This document shows positions 12,018 through 23,812 of a stretch of DNA of 64,000 bases, one piece after another (within the stretch, counting starts at the first letter, position 1; every line of letters starts with the position of its first letter). Position numbers and translations under genes: made by a program. The notes below the pieces were generated by a model. It did not search any database and was not told the origin of the DNA. It saw only the letters and a list, made by a program, of their open reading frames with translations. Source of the DNA: Euglena gracilis (taxonomy: Eukaryota; Euglenida; Euglenophyceae; Euglenales); assembly GCA_039621445.1 (NCBI GenBank), contig CP154957.1, positions 19,360,714-19,424,713 on the forward strand, written 5' to 3'.

Positions 12018-13305
12018 AACCAGGTTTTGAACAATGCTGAGCCTCTTAATGGGACATGCACATAACGGAAGGCCGAAAGGATTGGCATTGCAAATATCGT
12101 GTAATTGATAATTTACAAATTGCACGTTGCAATTAACGTTAACTTTCAGTGATTTTACAGTACTTTAACCCCCCATACATCCCATACCCGTTTTGTTGGA
12201 TGTCTTCGAATTTTTTGACCCTTTTTGACCCAAACTTTATGGGTTCCGGGCCAAAACCGGGGGGCTGGGGGGTCGAAAAACGCTCATTTTTGGGCCAAAA
12301 AACATCGTTTCGGGCAATTTTTTTTCGATATTTTTCGACTTTTTTTTATATACCCAAATGGCCAAAACGGCTAAATCAAAACAGGCCAAAACTGTACAAA
12401 ATGACCAAAATCGGCCGAAAAAAAGCCGTAACTCAGGCGAGGCGGGGAGTTGCGGGGAAATCAAAATACTGTTAGATAAGGCATTTTAAGGGCTTCAATT
12501 TGGGTCTCCGGACATTTCCTTTGATTCCCCACCATTTTTGAGAAAATTTGGAAAAATTGGGCTGAAAACGTTTTTTCGAGATATTTTGAAAACTCCAATT
12601 TTTGACCCCGAAAACAGCCCAAAATGGTCCCTGAAATGGGCCAAAATTGACCGAAAACAGGCCGTAACTCGGGCTACACGAAGAGTTGGGGGGAAAATAA
12701 ACCATGGTTGGATAGGGCATTCCAAGGCCTTCATTTTTGCTCTCGGACAATTTCTTTGATTTTGCTTCATTGTCGAGATATTTTGAAAGAAAATCGATTT
12801 TTTTTTTGACTGAAAAACGGCCCCAAAACCCCCCCAAAACGGCCGTTTTGGGTCGCAAAAGCGCGTCTGAACACGGGCCAGGCATGTCGGCGGCCAGAAC
12901 GGCGAACGGGGGGCGACAGAGGGCCTCGAGGGGCACGTTTCGTCAGTGGGACACTTCCGGAAATAATGTACGTTTTCTCGAGATATATTTCGAAAAATCA
13001 ATTTTTTGACCAATTTTTGGACCCCGGCGAAATGGCAGAGTCGGAAGAGGGGGGGGGGCAATCCTACCCAGTTTGGACCCCTTTGCGCGTGAATAACTCG
13101 GGCCTGGTGGGGAGTTGGGAGTAAAACGGAGGTGATTCGGAAACTAGAAATCCAGTCGCTCGCGACTGAAAAAAAAAACGGGATCATGGTGATAATCCGC
13201 CGGTTCCCGAGGTGGCCCGAACCAGGGGAGGGGGAGGGGGTTGGACCCCTCTTTTCCCCCAGGGGTAAGCTTCGCTCTTACCCACAAAGGGATAAGAGCT
13301 CAGCG
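12018..13305 (+). mobile_element. Composite repeat copy B
   Basis: The left end is AACCAGGTTTTGAACAATGC followed by TGAGCCTCTTAA; the right end is GGGATAAGAGCTCAGCGAC. Between them lie one unit like the 163-bp tandem repeat (about 12225-12345), GTATTTTAAGGG-like blocks, a block with CGCCGTTCTGGCC-like sequence and the common 3' part. Both ends are present, so this may be the reference layout of the family. Confidence 0.88.
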
Positions 13306-13522
13306 ACCCCTCCATAGAACCGCGGAGGCCGCTGCACGCACAGGGTCCAAATAAAGCACACCCCATATACAACTGTGAGCTAAATCTAAATCACTATAAC
13401 CCCCCATTTTCATGGGATGTCCAAAGAACAAAATCACACTGGTGGGATTCAAATAGAAGCGCACCCCCTGCCACCGGAGGCGGCGGTCCGCTATAAGCCT
13501 GCCCATGCTTCTATTAGGATGG
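13306..13522 (-). repeat. TAGAAGC-type element, copy 1
   Basis: Reverse-complement relative of 26256-26460: it shares CAAATAGAAGCGCACCCC and GCGGTCCGCTATAAGC and ends near CTTCTATTAGGATGGGG. It abuts the right end of composite copy B. Confidence 0.7.
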
Positions 13523-13923
13523 GGCTAAGGTCTGGTGAATTTTGGCAAACTGAGGCAGGATGAGGGACAGGCCTCTTTTCAAGAACTGCGGGGTTCCCAC
13601 CCATCCACCAACCACCCCAGAAATTGCAAATTGAAAATATAATAACAGTTTAGCGATTTTTTTTAAAGAAGCTTGATGTTCTCCAACCCAGATTTCGCTT
13701 TGTTCTTACGAGGAAAGGAGGGATAAAAATTGGGAAAACAAAAAAAAAACAGACAGACAGGAGCTACAACAGCTGGTCACTTTGCACTTGGTGATGCGGG
13801 TCTGCACACCACAGCAGACCCCAGCCTCTTCAGGAAAAACAAGCCGATGAAAATTGGTGCTTGGGGTTTTCTCTTGAGGTGGGTCCCTGGCACCGCTGTC
13901 TTTTTTCTTGTCCCGCCGAGTGT

Positions 13924-15238
13924 CTTAGGTGGCCTGACTCGCACTTAGCTTGGCGGCCTAACTCGCACTTAGCTTTGAAAGCGTAAAATTGCACCAACGC
14001 GCAATCTTGCAAAAAAATTCTTTCGAAGACGGAGGCCTGAGGTTCAGGACAGTCCTAATTTGTGTCCCCAGGGCCTTGGGACGAAAATAACAACTTGGAA
14101 ACCTACGGTGTACAGGCACAGGGCTCCCCAGGCCCAGTGTACATGACCCCAAAGCGCCTGGTAATGAAACGAGGGAACTCCATTGCGCAGTTGCGCCATG
14201 GCGCAACAATTTTTTTCTTTACAAAAAATAAAACCAGGGAATTCCTTGAGTCCCCCCCCCCCGGGGGTCCAGCCTCTGGCTGGCAAAAAGGCTGCTGGCT
14301 GGCCCCCCCCCCCGGGCCCAGGGGGGGGGGTGGGGGAGGGGGGTCCGGGGCTGGAGGAGGCTGGGCTGGGCTGGGTCTATGAAAAACAAAATTTTCTAAC
14401 ACATTTTTGCCATTTTCGACATTTTGATGGTTGCAACTAGATCAAGGCTGGGGGGCTGTGATGGAGGAAGCTGTGATGAGGGGGGAAAATGCATGGATAG
14501 GTGAGCTGGGCAGCCCAGTTGGCTGGCCAGCCTGCGGACGGCTGGCCCGGCCTTAGGCCGGGCTGGACCCGACTTTATTTCACTCGACACCCCCCGGGGG
14601 GAGGGCTCCCAGCCCGAATTTGGGCTTGCTGGCTGGATTTGAGCTGCTCCCTGGCTGGACCCCCCCGGGGGGTAGGGTACCCTCCGGCTTTGAAATTCCC
14701 TGAAAAAACACATTGCGCTTTGATACTTTTACGGGGGAAATTGGGGCTAGATAAAATTAGAACCGACAAAATTGGAAGCCGAAAACCCGGCGCCATAGAA
14801 ATACAATTTTCAAAATTCTAAATTAGCGTGGCTGTTGCGCCGAAGCAGACACCTCAGCAGGCAAACCTTCAAGGACAGATCGCAGAGCCAAAAAAGCAAC
14901 AAAACGGGCCAAAAGTCACCTGGCCTGTGTGGCACCATCCGGGGAACACCGTCAAGGCTTGAAAAATGAGGGAGACACAAAGGGGGCGTGTTGGCCCTTC
15001 TTGGGAAAATTCACGTGTCCCAGCGTTCAAACCCGCAGCTTTGTACCTTTTTCTTTTTTTAAAATGGATTACAGCCTTAAAAACACCAAAAGGGCCTGTT
15101 TCCTGGGGCCCAACAAACACAAATGATGCACGTGCCACCGTGGAGGGTCCCCGCGGAACCAGAGGGCCAAAAAAATGCAACGTTGCGCTTAAGCGCAATG
15201 CAAAAATCAAAACCTAAATGCGAGTTAGGCTGCCTAGG
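13924..15238. mobile_element. TIR element family II, internally deleted copy
   Basis: The left end CTTAGGTGGC is followed by CTGACTCGCACTTAG and a near-duplicate GGCCTAACTCGCACTTAG. The right end is the complement of GGCAGCCTAACTCGCATTTAG with CTCCTAGG outside. The interior matches 61387-62315 and the window end at 63838-64000 in the same order, but lacks the about 1.5 kb found between them there. It carries palindromic words of type ATTGCGC..GCGCAAT (13990, 14190, 15183) and is interrupted by the element 14235-14702. Confidence 0.85.
14235..14702. mobile_element. hAT-like element nested in family II copy
   Basis: The ends CAGGGAATTCCTTGAG and complement of CAGGGAATTTCAAAG are those of the element at 38004-38505, and the interiors match (GGCTGGCAAAAAGGCTGCTGG and the GGCCGGGCTGGAC motif). 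The uninterrupted site is visible in the other family II copy at 61672-61706 (ACAAAAAAATAAAACACATT). Confidence 0.9.
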
Positions 15239-15959
15239 AGTTATCACCTCCTGATTGAAAGATGATTCATTTTGTCCAATGGGATAGAACTCAAGAACAA
15301 ACATTCAGGAAATGCAGCCCCACAAGAGGGGATAAAATCCAAACAAAAATGCATTCAACCAGGGGGAGAAGCAGGCAAAAAGAGACTATGCTCAATATCA
15401 GATATCAAATGCCGATTGTGCTAAACTTGTGCTCTTTTGTTGCTCTTGTGATTTTGAAACCTGAACATATGTTCACCTTCATTACCATTGTGTCTGGCAG
15501 AGTTTTCAAGTCATTAGCTGGCACTTTTATTCCGGATATTCCGGTTTATTCCGGTTTATTCCGGACCGGAATATCTCCCTGCCCCTAGTATGCATGCTCA
15601 AGTTGTGAACAAATTCTCCTCAACGGCAGGTGAGGATGCTTCAGCCCCATTACCCTTCAGAACAAAGCCATGATCACATGGAAGGTGTGAAAACCCTTTG
15701 CTCTTCAACCAAAAGAGCCCCCCCCCCCCCTAGATTGCAACCTACGACCCCCACGCAAAGGACTTTGGCCGACACAAAAATTAAGCGGTGCCATATGCAA
15801 CGGACCACACAATGAATATTGCTTTGGGCTACAAACCCCTTTTATAAGCAATGCAAACCAGTGCAAACCTTGAAACAAACAAGACTGCAAAAATTGGTTT
15901 GCTTTGATCTTCCAAAAATTACCGATTCCTTCACAATTGCGTGCTTTCAGGTAACAATT

Positions 15960-16300
15960 CTCTCCCCCTGATCTAAATAACATTATTTATTAGGTACAAT
16001 ATTATATATTATTTATGTTATAGTATAATATAATATATATAATGTATATATAATATATATACTATGTGTATAATATATATATATATATTCTCTACCCTGA
16101 TCTAAATACATATTATTAGGTACAATATTATTTATTCTTTATGTATAAATAATAATAATATCATTAATAATATATATAATCTAAATGTAATGTAATGATA
16201 TTATATTATTATATAATATATATATGTCTTAATAATCTATACATTTATATAAATATACATATGAGAGATATATATATTATACTAATAATATATAGAGATG

Positions 16301-16361
<61 letters not shown>

Positions 16362-16363
16362 GT
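15960..16363. repeat. AT-rich tract
   Basis: About 400 bp of nearly pure A/T with ATAT runs, including a (TA)n stretch at about 16306-16350. It abuts the TIR element at 16364. Confidence 0.93.
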
Positions 16364-16650
16364 CAGCTACACTTTACTTGTCCCCCCCCCGGGGGGGTCC
16401 AAGTAAAGACTCCCGTGGGTCAAAATAGTTTTTTTGCGTTAATGATGGAATAGGGTTAGGTGCGCGACTTAGGCTTAGGGTTAGGCCTAACTGATAGACG
16501 GGTGTTCGGTGTACAAGTTAGGCCTAACCCTAAGCCTAAGTCGCGCACCTAACCCTACTCCATCATTAACGCAACTAACGCCACCCCCCCCCCCCCCCGG
16601 GGGGCTCTACTTGGACCCCCCCCGGGGGGGGGCCAAGTAAAGTGTAGCTG
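16364..16650. mobile_element. TIR element with long internal hairpin of TTAGGG-like sequence
   Basis: Terminal repeats CAGCTACACTTTACTTG are inverted at both ends. Flanks ACATATGT and CCATATAT agree at 6 of 8 positions. Just inside is a second inverted repeat: arms from about 16435 to 16491 and 16517 to 16573 read GCGTTAATGATGGA, TAGGGTTAGGTGCGCGAC and TTAGGCTTAGGGTTAGGCC, and match almost perfectly in reverse complement around a loop of about 25 bases. Confidence 0.88.
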
Positions 16651-16751
16651 CCATATATATTTATATTTACTTAATATTTCATTATTTTCTTTATGACTGG
16701 TCGTTGAACAAGCCCGATCAGAGACAAAAAGAGGGAGGGAGATAGGCGCAC

Positions 16752-16896
16752 CAGTGCGGCCCACGACGCCGATGTTCTCGCCAGCGCGGAACGTCACAGT
16801 GACGTCCTTCAGGATGAGGGGCGTGGCCTGGCGGTACTGCGCCCGCAGCCCCGTGATGGCGACGTGCCCCGCGGTGGGCCAGTCTGCCGGGGCGGC
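16752..16896 (-). CDS. ABCC exon: start of NBD2 to Walker A
   Basis: Reads AAPADWPTAGHVAITGLRAQ then YRQATPLILKDVTVTFRAGE and NIGVVGRTG. The WPxxGxVxFxxxxxRYR opening and the VGIVGRTGAGKSS P-loop are diagnostic of ABCC NBD2. The donor ACTG|GTGCGC is in phase 1 and joins GTAGTGGG to give GRTGSGKSS. Confidence 0.94.
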
Positions 16897-19022
16897 CTGG
16901 GGAGGGTACAAGAGAAGTGACACACTGCTGGTGTACCAAAAAAAAAGGACACACGCCCAGGCTTGTGCTTACCGACCGGGAGGGAGTGGGGTGCTATAGG
17001 GTGCCTGCCCCTGGCAGGCACACCCCCTCCCGGGGGGGGGGATGGGGTCCGGGGGGGGGGGACCCAGAAAATTTTCATTGAAAATGGCCTTTTCCGGGCC
17101 CTGGCGCCTTCGGCGCCGGGGTCGGAAGGGGGTGCCTGCTATGGGCAGGAACCCCCCAAAACCCTTCCCTCCTCCAGGGGGGTCCTATATGGGGGTCCTA
17201 TAGGGGGGTGCTATATGGTGCATGCCCCACGCAGGCACCCCAGTAGGCTACCCCCACCGTGGGGTAGGCACCCAATTAAGCACAAGCCTGTACACATCCT
17301 GCGCTCATGCGATGCAAGCAATTGGTATGTCGGCATTGGCCGGGACACGGGATGATGATTTTTTGGTTGCAACCTGACATTCAAACCGCCAATCAGTGGT
17401 CGCAAAATGCAACACTTGCTATGGCAGGGGGGGGCCTCTACAGGTTCCAGTTGCCCCCCCCAAACCCCAAAATGAGGGAAAAAAGTGGGGATCCCTCATT
17501 CTGTGTCACGAACCTTGCTCAACCCTCTCCCATCTTTTGGATGTGCTCTTTTCTTTTTGGGTCCGCTGAGTAAACCCCACTTCTTAACCCCTGGAGGTTA
17601 GCAGTTGGCTGGTCAGCTTTGTGGCGAAAAAGATCTGATCCGACTTCACTTTTGCAACGGGGGGGGGGGGGGGGGGTTATAAATCGTCCTTCAGTTGGTC
17701 GACTCGGAGAGGTGGGGGTTTGGGGGAGGGTCATTAAATGAGGGGTTTGGCTCTGGGTGTTTCCATCCATCGCCCAGCATTTTTAAAATATTTTTTGGGG
17801 GAAATATATTTTCGGACCCCAAAACGGATTCGAAAAAGGCCCCAAAATGCCCTAACATGGCTCATATCTTGATCGAGGTTTGGCCAAAACGGCAACCACC
17901 ACATAATAAAAATAGCAGATAAAAGGACCCGGGTGCTTCATTCTAGGTCGTCGGGTGCTTCCTTTTATTTCCCATCATTTGGAGAGATGTTGTAAAAAAT
18001 TTGCCCCCAAGTGGCCCAGAAAAGCTCTGCCTTTGGCCCTTTCGACAGCCAGCCCCCTGGTTTTTCCTGGTGGTTAGAGGGTTCCTGGTATCGCATCCTT
18101 GCCCACCGAGTGTTTCTTTCAATTCACTATGGGTGTCGAGATATTTGGGGGGGAAATACCAGAACCCCCCCCCCCCCCCCCGAAAAACTCTCCAAAGGCC
18201 AAATCCCTTTTGAAACGAGCAACCAATTCACTCACCTAGTCCTAACCCCCCCCCCCCAAATAGCCTGGCGGGGCCCTTACTCCTGGCAGTGGCCGAATAA
18301 CTTGGCAGGGGGAGGGCAAAAAAAGACGGTTCCAGTAATTTGGCTTTTTAAGGCAAAGTTCCTTCATGACACTGAAAAACGAGCCCAAATAACCTGGCAG
18401 GGAGGCAGGGCCAAAAGTGGTTCCAATGACCTGGCACCCCGCCAGGTTATTGGGGGGGTTTAATCCCCCCAATATGTCGGACCAGCGACTAATCATCCTG
18501 TGCGCACTATATATTTTTCTTTGTGAGTAGGTTGCCTGAAGTTCTGATTGTGCTTGTTCTCGCTTGCTGGTAATATTGGCCCAAAAATTATGTGTCGGTT
18601 CCCACCATATCCTCAATCCATGGTCTCCCTGCCAGCCCCCACATGTGGGCAGGCCCTAGAAAAAAATATGGGTCCTGGACTGTGACTGAAGGGGTGCCTA
18701 TGCCACCTGGCGGAACCGGTTCCCAAGTATAATAATAAGTGTGTTAAATGAATTAAAAAAAGTAACACTATATAACCCCCCACACAATATATATTACACA
18801 TATGGCAGGGGGGAACTTCGAGACCCCTCCCTCCGGGGGGGTCTCGAAGTTCCCCCCACGATGGCAACCCCTCTTATCTGAAGGAGCAGGGTTACGTGCG
18901 CACATGCTATGTGCATGTATATGTGTATATATATGTATATATATATATATGTGTATATATGTATATATATATATATGTGTATATATGTATATATATGTGT
19001 GTATATATATGTATATATATGT

Positions 19023-19071
<49 letters not shown>

Positions 19072-19635
19072 GACCCCTCCCCAAATGTAAAGCCCGACAA
19101 GGGGGAATGGTTCTGCCACCCAAATATGAAGCCCCCCCCCCCCGATAGAGCCAGACGGTGGTGCCATTCAGGAAAAAAGAGAAAAAATTTGGGTGGATAC
19201 AACGCTCTTTTCACCAGAAATGCTCCATTTTGGATAATAATTGTACATTTTTGAGGAAAAATAGGTGGTACACAACAAAATTTGGCATAAAATTTGGTAT
19301 TTGGCCACGACTGAAGGCCGTCGAAGGTCACAGAGGCCATCCAAAAAAAAATTTGATTCCCCCCAAATATAAAGCCCCCCACTGAGGGTCTTGAAATCCC
19401 GTCCAAACATGAAGCCAGGGGGGGAGCTTCACATTTGGGGGAGAGGTTTACCTCAAGGTGGCTTTCACCCAACAAACAGTGTTTGGAAGGATTTGGTCTT
19501 GGTCAGTTGTGGGCACTGGCAATGCAGCCAGAAATATGAGAAGAGCCAATGAGAGAATGGGGCGGAATGCAACAAAAACAGATGCAAAATTGCATGGCAG
19601 CCCCTAAACAGGTGTGTCTGTTTTGGAGGAGCAAC
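16897..19635. other. Intron between TMD2 end and NBD2: G-tract elements and microsatellites
   Basis: Includes a block with GGTGCCTGCC, CGGCGCCGG hairpin (17103-17117) and G-tracts (17.0-17.25 kb), an 18-G run (about 17658-17676), a region of AACCTGGCA repeats (18.25-18.45 kb), a 60-bp hairpin (18806-18862), and TATG/TG microsatellites (18900-19075). No coding sequence recognised. Confidence 0.7.
18806..18862. repeat. Short perfect inverted repeat
   Basis: CAGGGGGGAACTTCGAGACC is followed after a short loop by its reverse complement. The arms are about 22 bp. It begins with CAG like the hAT-type ends, so it may be a collapsed element consisting only of its two ends. Confidence 0.85.
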
Positions 19636-19740
19636 CTCGTAAACGGCATCGGCGGGCTCCTCCGGTTCAATGATGTCAAGGCGGGTGAGGCGCTCCACAC
19701 ACGCCATGGCGACGTTGGCTTGGATGTAGAACTCCGTGGC
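19636..19740 (-). CDS. ABCC exon: end of TMD2, VERL segment
   Basis: Reads ATEFYIQANVAMACVERLTR then LDIIEPEEPADAVYE. MxSVERIxEYxxxExE is the conserved exit from TMD2 before NBD2. Both junctions are canonical GT-AG in phase 0; the donor is GAG|GTTGCT. Confidence 0.92.
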
Positions 19741-20618
19741 CTGCAAGGTTCAGAAGTGGGGCTGCGCAGGAAAGCCTGGTGGGGTGGCAGAGGTTTTTTT
19801 TTAGGACCTGGGGGGAGGGATGATCTCCACCCACCGGCCCCTGGGGGAGGAGACCCACTTTGGGGTCAATTTTTGGGTCCAAAAATTAGCAAGAATAAAG
19901 GAAAACCCCATGAGGGGGAGGGGGGGGCTTGGGGTCGAAAACGGCTTGGTCAAAACAGGTCAAAACTGTACAAAATGGCCAAATTCGGCCGAAAAATGGC
20001 CGTAACTCGGGATGGTATGGCCGATGTTTTGGTTGTCTCCGCGGAAGCTCAAGGTAACCAGCCTCCGCGGAGGCTCAGGCAACCAATTTTGCCAGAGCAC
20101 GTTGTGACCATAGAAATGAATGGGAATTTTTTTGTGTTATGAAGAGAAACATTTTTCAATGTCAAACACTCAGTGGCAGACGCCATTTTCTGCCCGTTTG
20201 CACAGAGGATGCAAAAAAATTCACGGACTTTGGGAGGCAACATTGAGCTTAAAACCAAACCGAAAAGCAGGGATTTGTCTCAACTTTTCTCTGAACTTTC
20301 AACTTTCAACTTGTGGCCCCCCCGCTCCCCCCTCCCCCCCCGGATCTCCTCTGCCCCACCCCCTCCCCCGCTCCCCAATAATAAAATCCTTTTGTGTGGA
20401 CAAAATTTGGCGGACATGGAGTGAATAGCAAACAGGTAATGGTAAAAGAAAACTCAGGCGGACATGGTGTTTTTGTGGCAAATAGTCAAATGGTTTTGAA
20501 CAAGTTTGGCGGACATGGCGTTAAATGCAAACGGGTGAACGGTCTGTGCCACATCAGGCGGACATGGCGTTTTTGTGGTAAACAGAGGGTATGGGGGCGT
20601 GTGAGATGAAAATCTCAT

Positions 20619-20898
20619 CCCGGCGAAATGGCAGAGTTGAAACTGGGGGGGGTTTGGTGAATCCTACCCAGTTTGGACCCGTTCCCGGGTGAATAACTCG
20701 GGCCTGGCAGGGAGTTAGGGGTCAAACGGAGGTGATTTGGAAACTCGAAATCCAGTCGCTCGCAGTTGCAAAAAAAAATTCCGGGAACGGGGCCGGGGTC
20801 ATGGTGATAATCCGCTGGTCCTCGAGGTGGCCCCGACTTGGGGGGGGTTCGATCCAGTCAGCTTCGCTCTTACCCATAAAGGGATAAGAGCTCAGCGA
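20619..20898 (+). mobile_element. Composite repeat copy C, 3' part only
   Basis: Starts at GGCGAAATGGCAGAG and ends GATAAGAGCTCAGCGAC, matching the last 280 bp of copies A and B including CCCAGTTTGGACCC and CCAGTCGCTCG. Confidence 0.88.
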
Positions 20899-21194
20899 CC
20901 CCCCCACTGCACCCCCCACACCCCTCCCCCTACCCCCACACTAATGCCCAGCAGAAGAGGATTTTATTTGGTTTTTTCACCCCCAATACGCCGCAAGAAA
21001 ACTTAATGAAGGAAAGAAAAAAACATTTTGGGGGGTTTCTGCCCCCACCCCCAACCCCACAAAAAAAAAAACTATTTTTTTTTTCATTTTTGCCCCCATA
21101 TCCCCTAAAGAAAATAATTTTGTTTTTACTCAAAAACCGCCTATATCCCCGCAAAAAAAAGCAAAATATTTTTCCAAAATATTTTGTTTTTTGT

Positions 21195-22410
21195 CAAAAA
21201 ATCAAAAAATTGATTTTTCCAAAATACCTCGAGAAAAAGGGAATTATTTCCAGAAATGTAGATCAAAATGCACCCCTGGAGGCCCTCTATCGCCCCCCGT
21301 TCGCCGTTTTGGCCGCCGACACACCTGGCCAGTGTTCCGGCGCGCTTTCGTGGCCCAAAACGGCCGTTTTGGGGGGTGCTTTTTTTGGCCGTTTTTTTTT
21401 TTGGTCAAAAAAATCGATTTTTTTTCCAAAATATCTCAACAACGAAACAAAAAATCAGAGAACTGTCTGAAGAGCAAAAATGAAGCCCTTGGAATGCCCT
21501 ATTCAACCATGGTTTATTTTTCCCCCAACTGTTCGTGAAGCCTAAAGTACGGCCATTTTTCAGTCCACTTTGGACAATTTCTGGGGCCATTTTGGTCGTT
21601 TTCGGGTCAAAAATATCTCGAAAATGAAGCAAAAATCAAAAGAAATGTTTGGCGGCATTAATTGAAACCCTTACATTGCCCCATCTAACAGTTTTTTGAT
21701 TTCCCCGCAACTACCCCCTTTTCTTGGGTCAAAAAATGATTTTTCTGAACTTAAAAATGGTGGGGAATCAAAAGAAATGTCCGGAGACCTAAATCGAAGC
21801 CCTATCTAACAGTATTTTGATTTCCCCGCAACTCCCTGCAAAGCCCGAGTTACGACCATTTTTTCGGGCCATTCTGGCCATTTTGTGAGTTTGGGCCTAT
21901 TTTGACTTATCAATTTTTTTTTGCCCGAAACCATGTTTTTGGCCTCCTGGATCCGGAAAACCTGGTTTTGAGCCGAAAATGAGCGTTCTTCGACCTCCCC
22001 CCCCCCCCGGCCCCCAGTTTCTGGCCCGAACCCCATGGACTTTGGGCCAAAAACGGGTCAGAAAAGTCGGGGGGGGGAAATGGAAAAAAAAATTCTGTCT
22101 GAAGCCATATTTTTTTTGGGCCTCGCACCTGGGAAGCCTGTTTTCGAGCCGAAAATGAGTGTTTTTTTGCCCCCCCCCCCCCCCGGCGCCCTGCTTTTGG
22201 CCCGAAAACCATGCATTTTGGGTCATTTCCGGGTCAAAAAAGTCGAGAAATCGAACAACTTGCATAAATTTCAAAAAATTGTAAGGTACCATAAAATACA
22301 GGTGTGTAATTCATGAATCGTAAACTCCGCCAAATTCGCAATGCTAGTCCTTTCAGCCGTCCAGTGTGTGCAAATCCCATAGAGAGCTCAGCACCATTCA
22401 AAACCTGGTT
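21195..22410 (-). mobile_element. Composite repeat copy D, 5' part, inverted
   Basis: Reverse-complement match to the 5' two thirds of copy B. It ends at AGAGCTCAGCACCATTCAAA followed by ACCTGGTTT, the complement of the family left end. It contains two diverged units of the 163-bp type (about 21890-22250). The common 3' part is missing. Confidence 0.82.
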
Positions 22411-23242
22411 TGGGGTCAAACCGTAAAAAAATCTTTTTCGTTTTTTCCAGACGTGGCCCACGTACAGAATTGGTTGCCTCCGTGGAGCCTCTGCGGACAC
22501 TGAGGTAAATTATCCAAAAGTTAGGATTGCACATTTTGCTAGGAGCCACCCTGAGGGCTGATTTTTGGAAATTCAAATATGAGCACCCGGTTGCTTATAA
22601 GGGGGGGGGGGGTTAAGCAAGGGAAGCCCTGGTGTGCACCCAAAATGCATCAAAAAAGGACCCTCCTGTATCAATGCCCAGCCCTTAACTTTTTGTTGTC
22701 ATTTTAGCAAAAGCATTCAAGTAAAAATACACAAGAAAAAATGGGCAAAAAAATTACACATTTCTCGGTAAAAACAGGTTGGCATCGAGCTTTCTGGCAT
22801 CCTTGAACTATCGCCAAACCAGAACATTGAAAAAATGTGTTGCAGTTAGTTTTCAACCGCTTTTGAGTCCTGGACTGGCCATTGGCCAGATGGATATTTA
22901 TTTGGTTTGTTTAACGACCTTGTGGTGTTGTTTGCCTCGCAGTGGGTCTGTTAATCCCCCCCGAGTGCACGGGTGCACACATTTTTAAAGATGTAGTTTC
23001 GGACCCCAAGGGGTGGGCGCTTATTAGGGCACTGCGCACAATTAGGGAGGGGGGGTTCCGGGAGGGGGCTAGCTATTACTCGGATTTTTGTGCAAAATCC
23101 CGGGGGGCTATTACTTAGGGGGGGTTAGGGTTAGGGTTAAAGACAGGGTTCGGGTCAGGTGTGAGGTTCAGGTGAGAATGGTGGGGGGGGGGTCCTGAGT
23201 CGTGCCATGTCTTCTGAACACAGACACCAACCGGCAGGGCAC

Positions 23243-23335
23243 CTGTGCGGACAGCGAAACGAACAGCACAGCCTGGGAGAGGGCGAGGCCAGCGAGGGCT
23301 GGGTCCACCATGCCCCGCAGGGAGACAACGCAGAC
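23243..23335 (-). CDS. ABCC exon: last TMD2 helix (GLALSQAV)
   Basis: Reads VCVVSLRGMVDPALAGLALS then QAVLFVSLSAQ, matching the GLxGLxLSYALxxT region. The donor CAG|GTGCCC is GT in phase 0 and joins a CAG acceptor in phase 0 at 19740. The 5' junction lies in the duplication of the introner-like element. Confidence 0.9.
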
Positions 23336-23341
23336 TGCGGT

Positions 23342-23729
23342 CAGGGCGTCGCTTAATCCAGCTCAAGGGCCGGAAAGGCTGGCTGCCCCTCCCTCGAGGG
23401 GGGAAGCCAGGTCCGGAAAACAACAAAATTGAAACAAAAAAAAACAAAAAACCTCAACGCAAAAAGATGACAAGACCGAACCCTGACCTTAACCCTAATC
23501 CTTTTCAACCCGATTTTGTTTGTCCCATATTTGTCCCAACCCATTGTTGGCCCATGCTTGTCCCCCTCCAAAAGGCATAAAGCCTTTGCCGTCCTTGTGG
23601 GGGGGAGGGCTGGACAGGAATTTAGATTTGCCAAGGGGGGTCAAGGCCGACTAGATAAAGGCTGCTGCTCGTTTGGATGGATGGCTGCCCCCCCCCCCCA
23701 CGTGGGAATGGGACATAAGTGACGTCCTC
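23342..23729 (-). mobile_element. Introner-like element forming a complete ABCC intron
   Basis: The element fills the gap between two TMD2 exons exactly. Plus-strand ends are CAGGGCGTCGCTTAAT and ATAAGTGACGTCCTC, imperfect inverted repeats related to the ends of the element at 50312-50659. It is flanked by ACTGCGGT (23334-23341) and ACCGCGGT (23730-23737), an 8-bp duplication with one difference. Removing element plus one duplicate (396 bp, a multiple of three) gives the family protein sequence TAVCVVSL. Stops in all relevant frames mean it must be spliced out. GT and AG within the duplicates are offset by one base and would shift the frame. Confidence 0.82.
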
Positions 23730-23731
23730 AC

Positions 23732-23812
23732 CGCGGTGCCGCCGATCATGATGGCGGCCAGCTGGTTGCAGCGGAAGCGCATCCACTCGAAGCCCAGCCG
23801 CAGGCGACCGTG
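23732..23812 (-). CDS. ABCC exon: TMD2 helix (LGFEWMRFRCNQLAAIM)
   Basis: Reads HGRLRLGFEWMRFRCNQLAA then IMIGGTA, equivalent to NRWLxVRLExxGxxxVxxxA. It is separated from the next exon only by a 388-bp TIR element and an 8-bp target-site duplication. The correct protein joint is GGTAVCVVSL. Confidence 0.88.

Larger units (their letters stand above)
19741..23242. other. Intron in TMD2 with composite copies C and D
   Basis: Contains a palindrome CCTCCGCGGAGG (about 20062-20073), four copies of GGCGGACATGG spaced 48-51 bp (about 20408-20567), composite copies C (20619-20898) and D (about 21195-22410), a G-tract at 22600-22613 and A/T-rich sequence at 22.7 kb. No gene seen. Confidence 0.7.

Noticed and set aside
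20843-20860. tRNA B-box-like GGTTCGATCC
   Set aside because: Part of the composite repeat common region; no cloverleaf could be formed around it.
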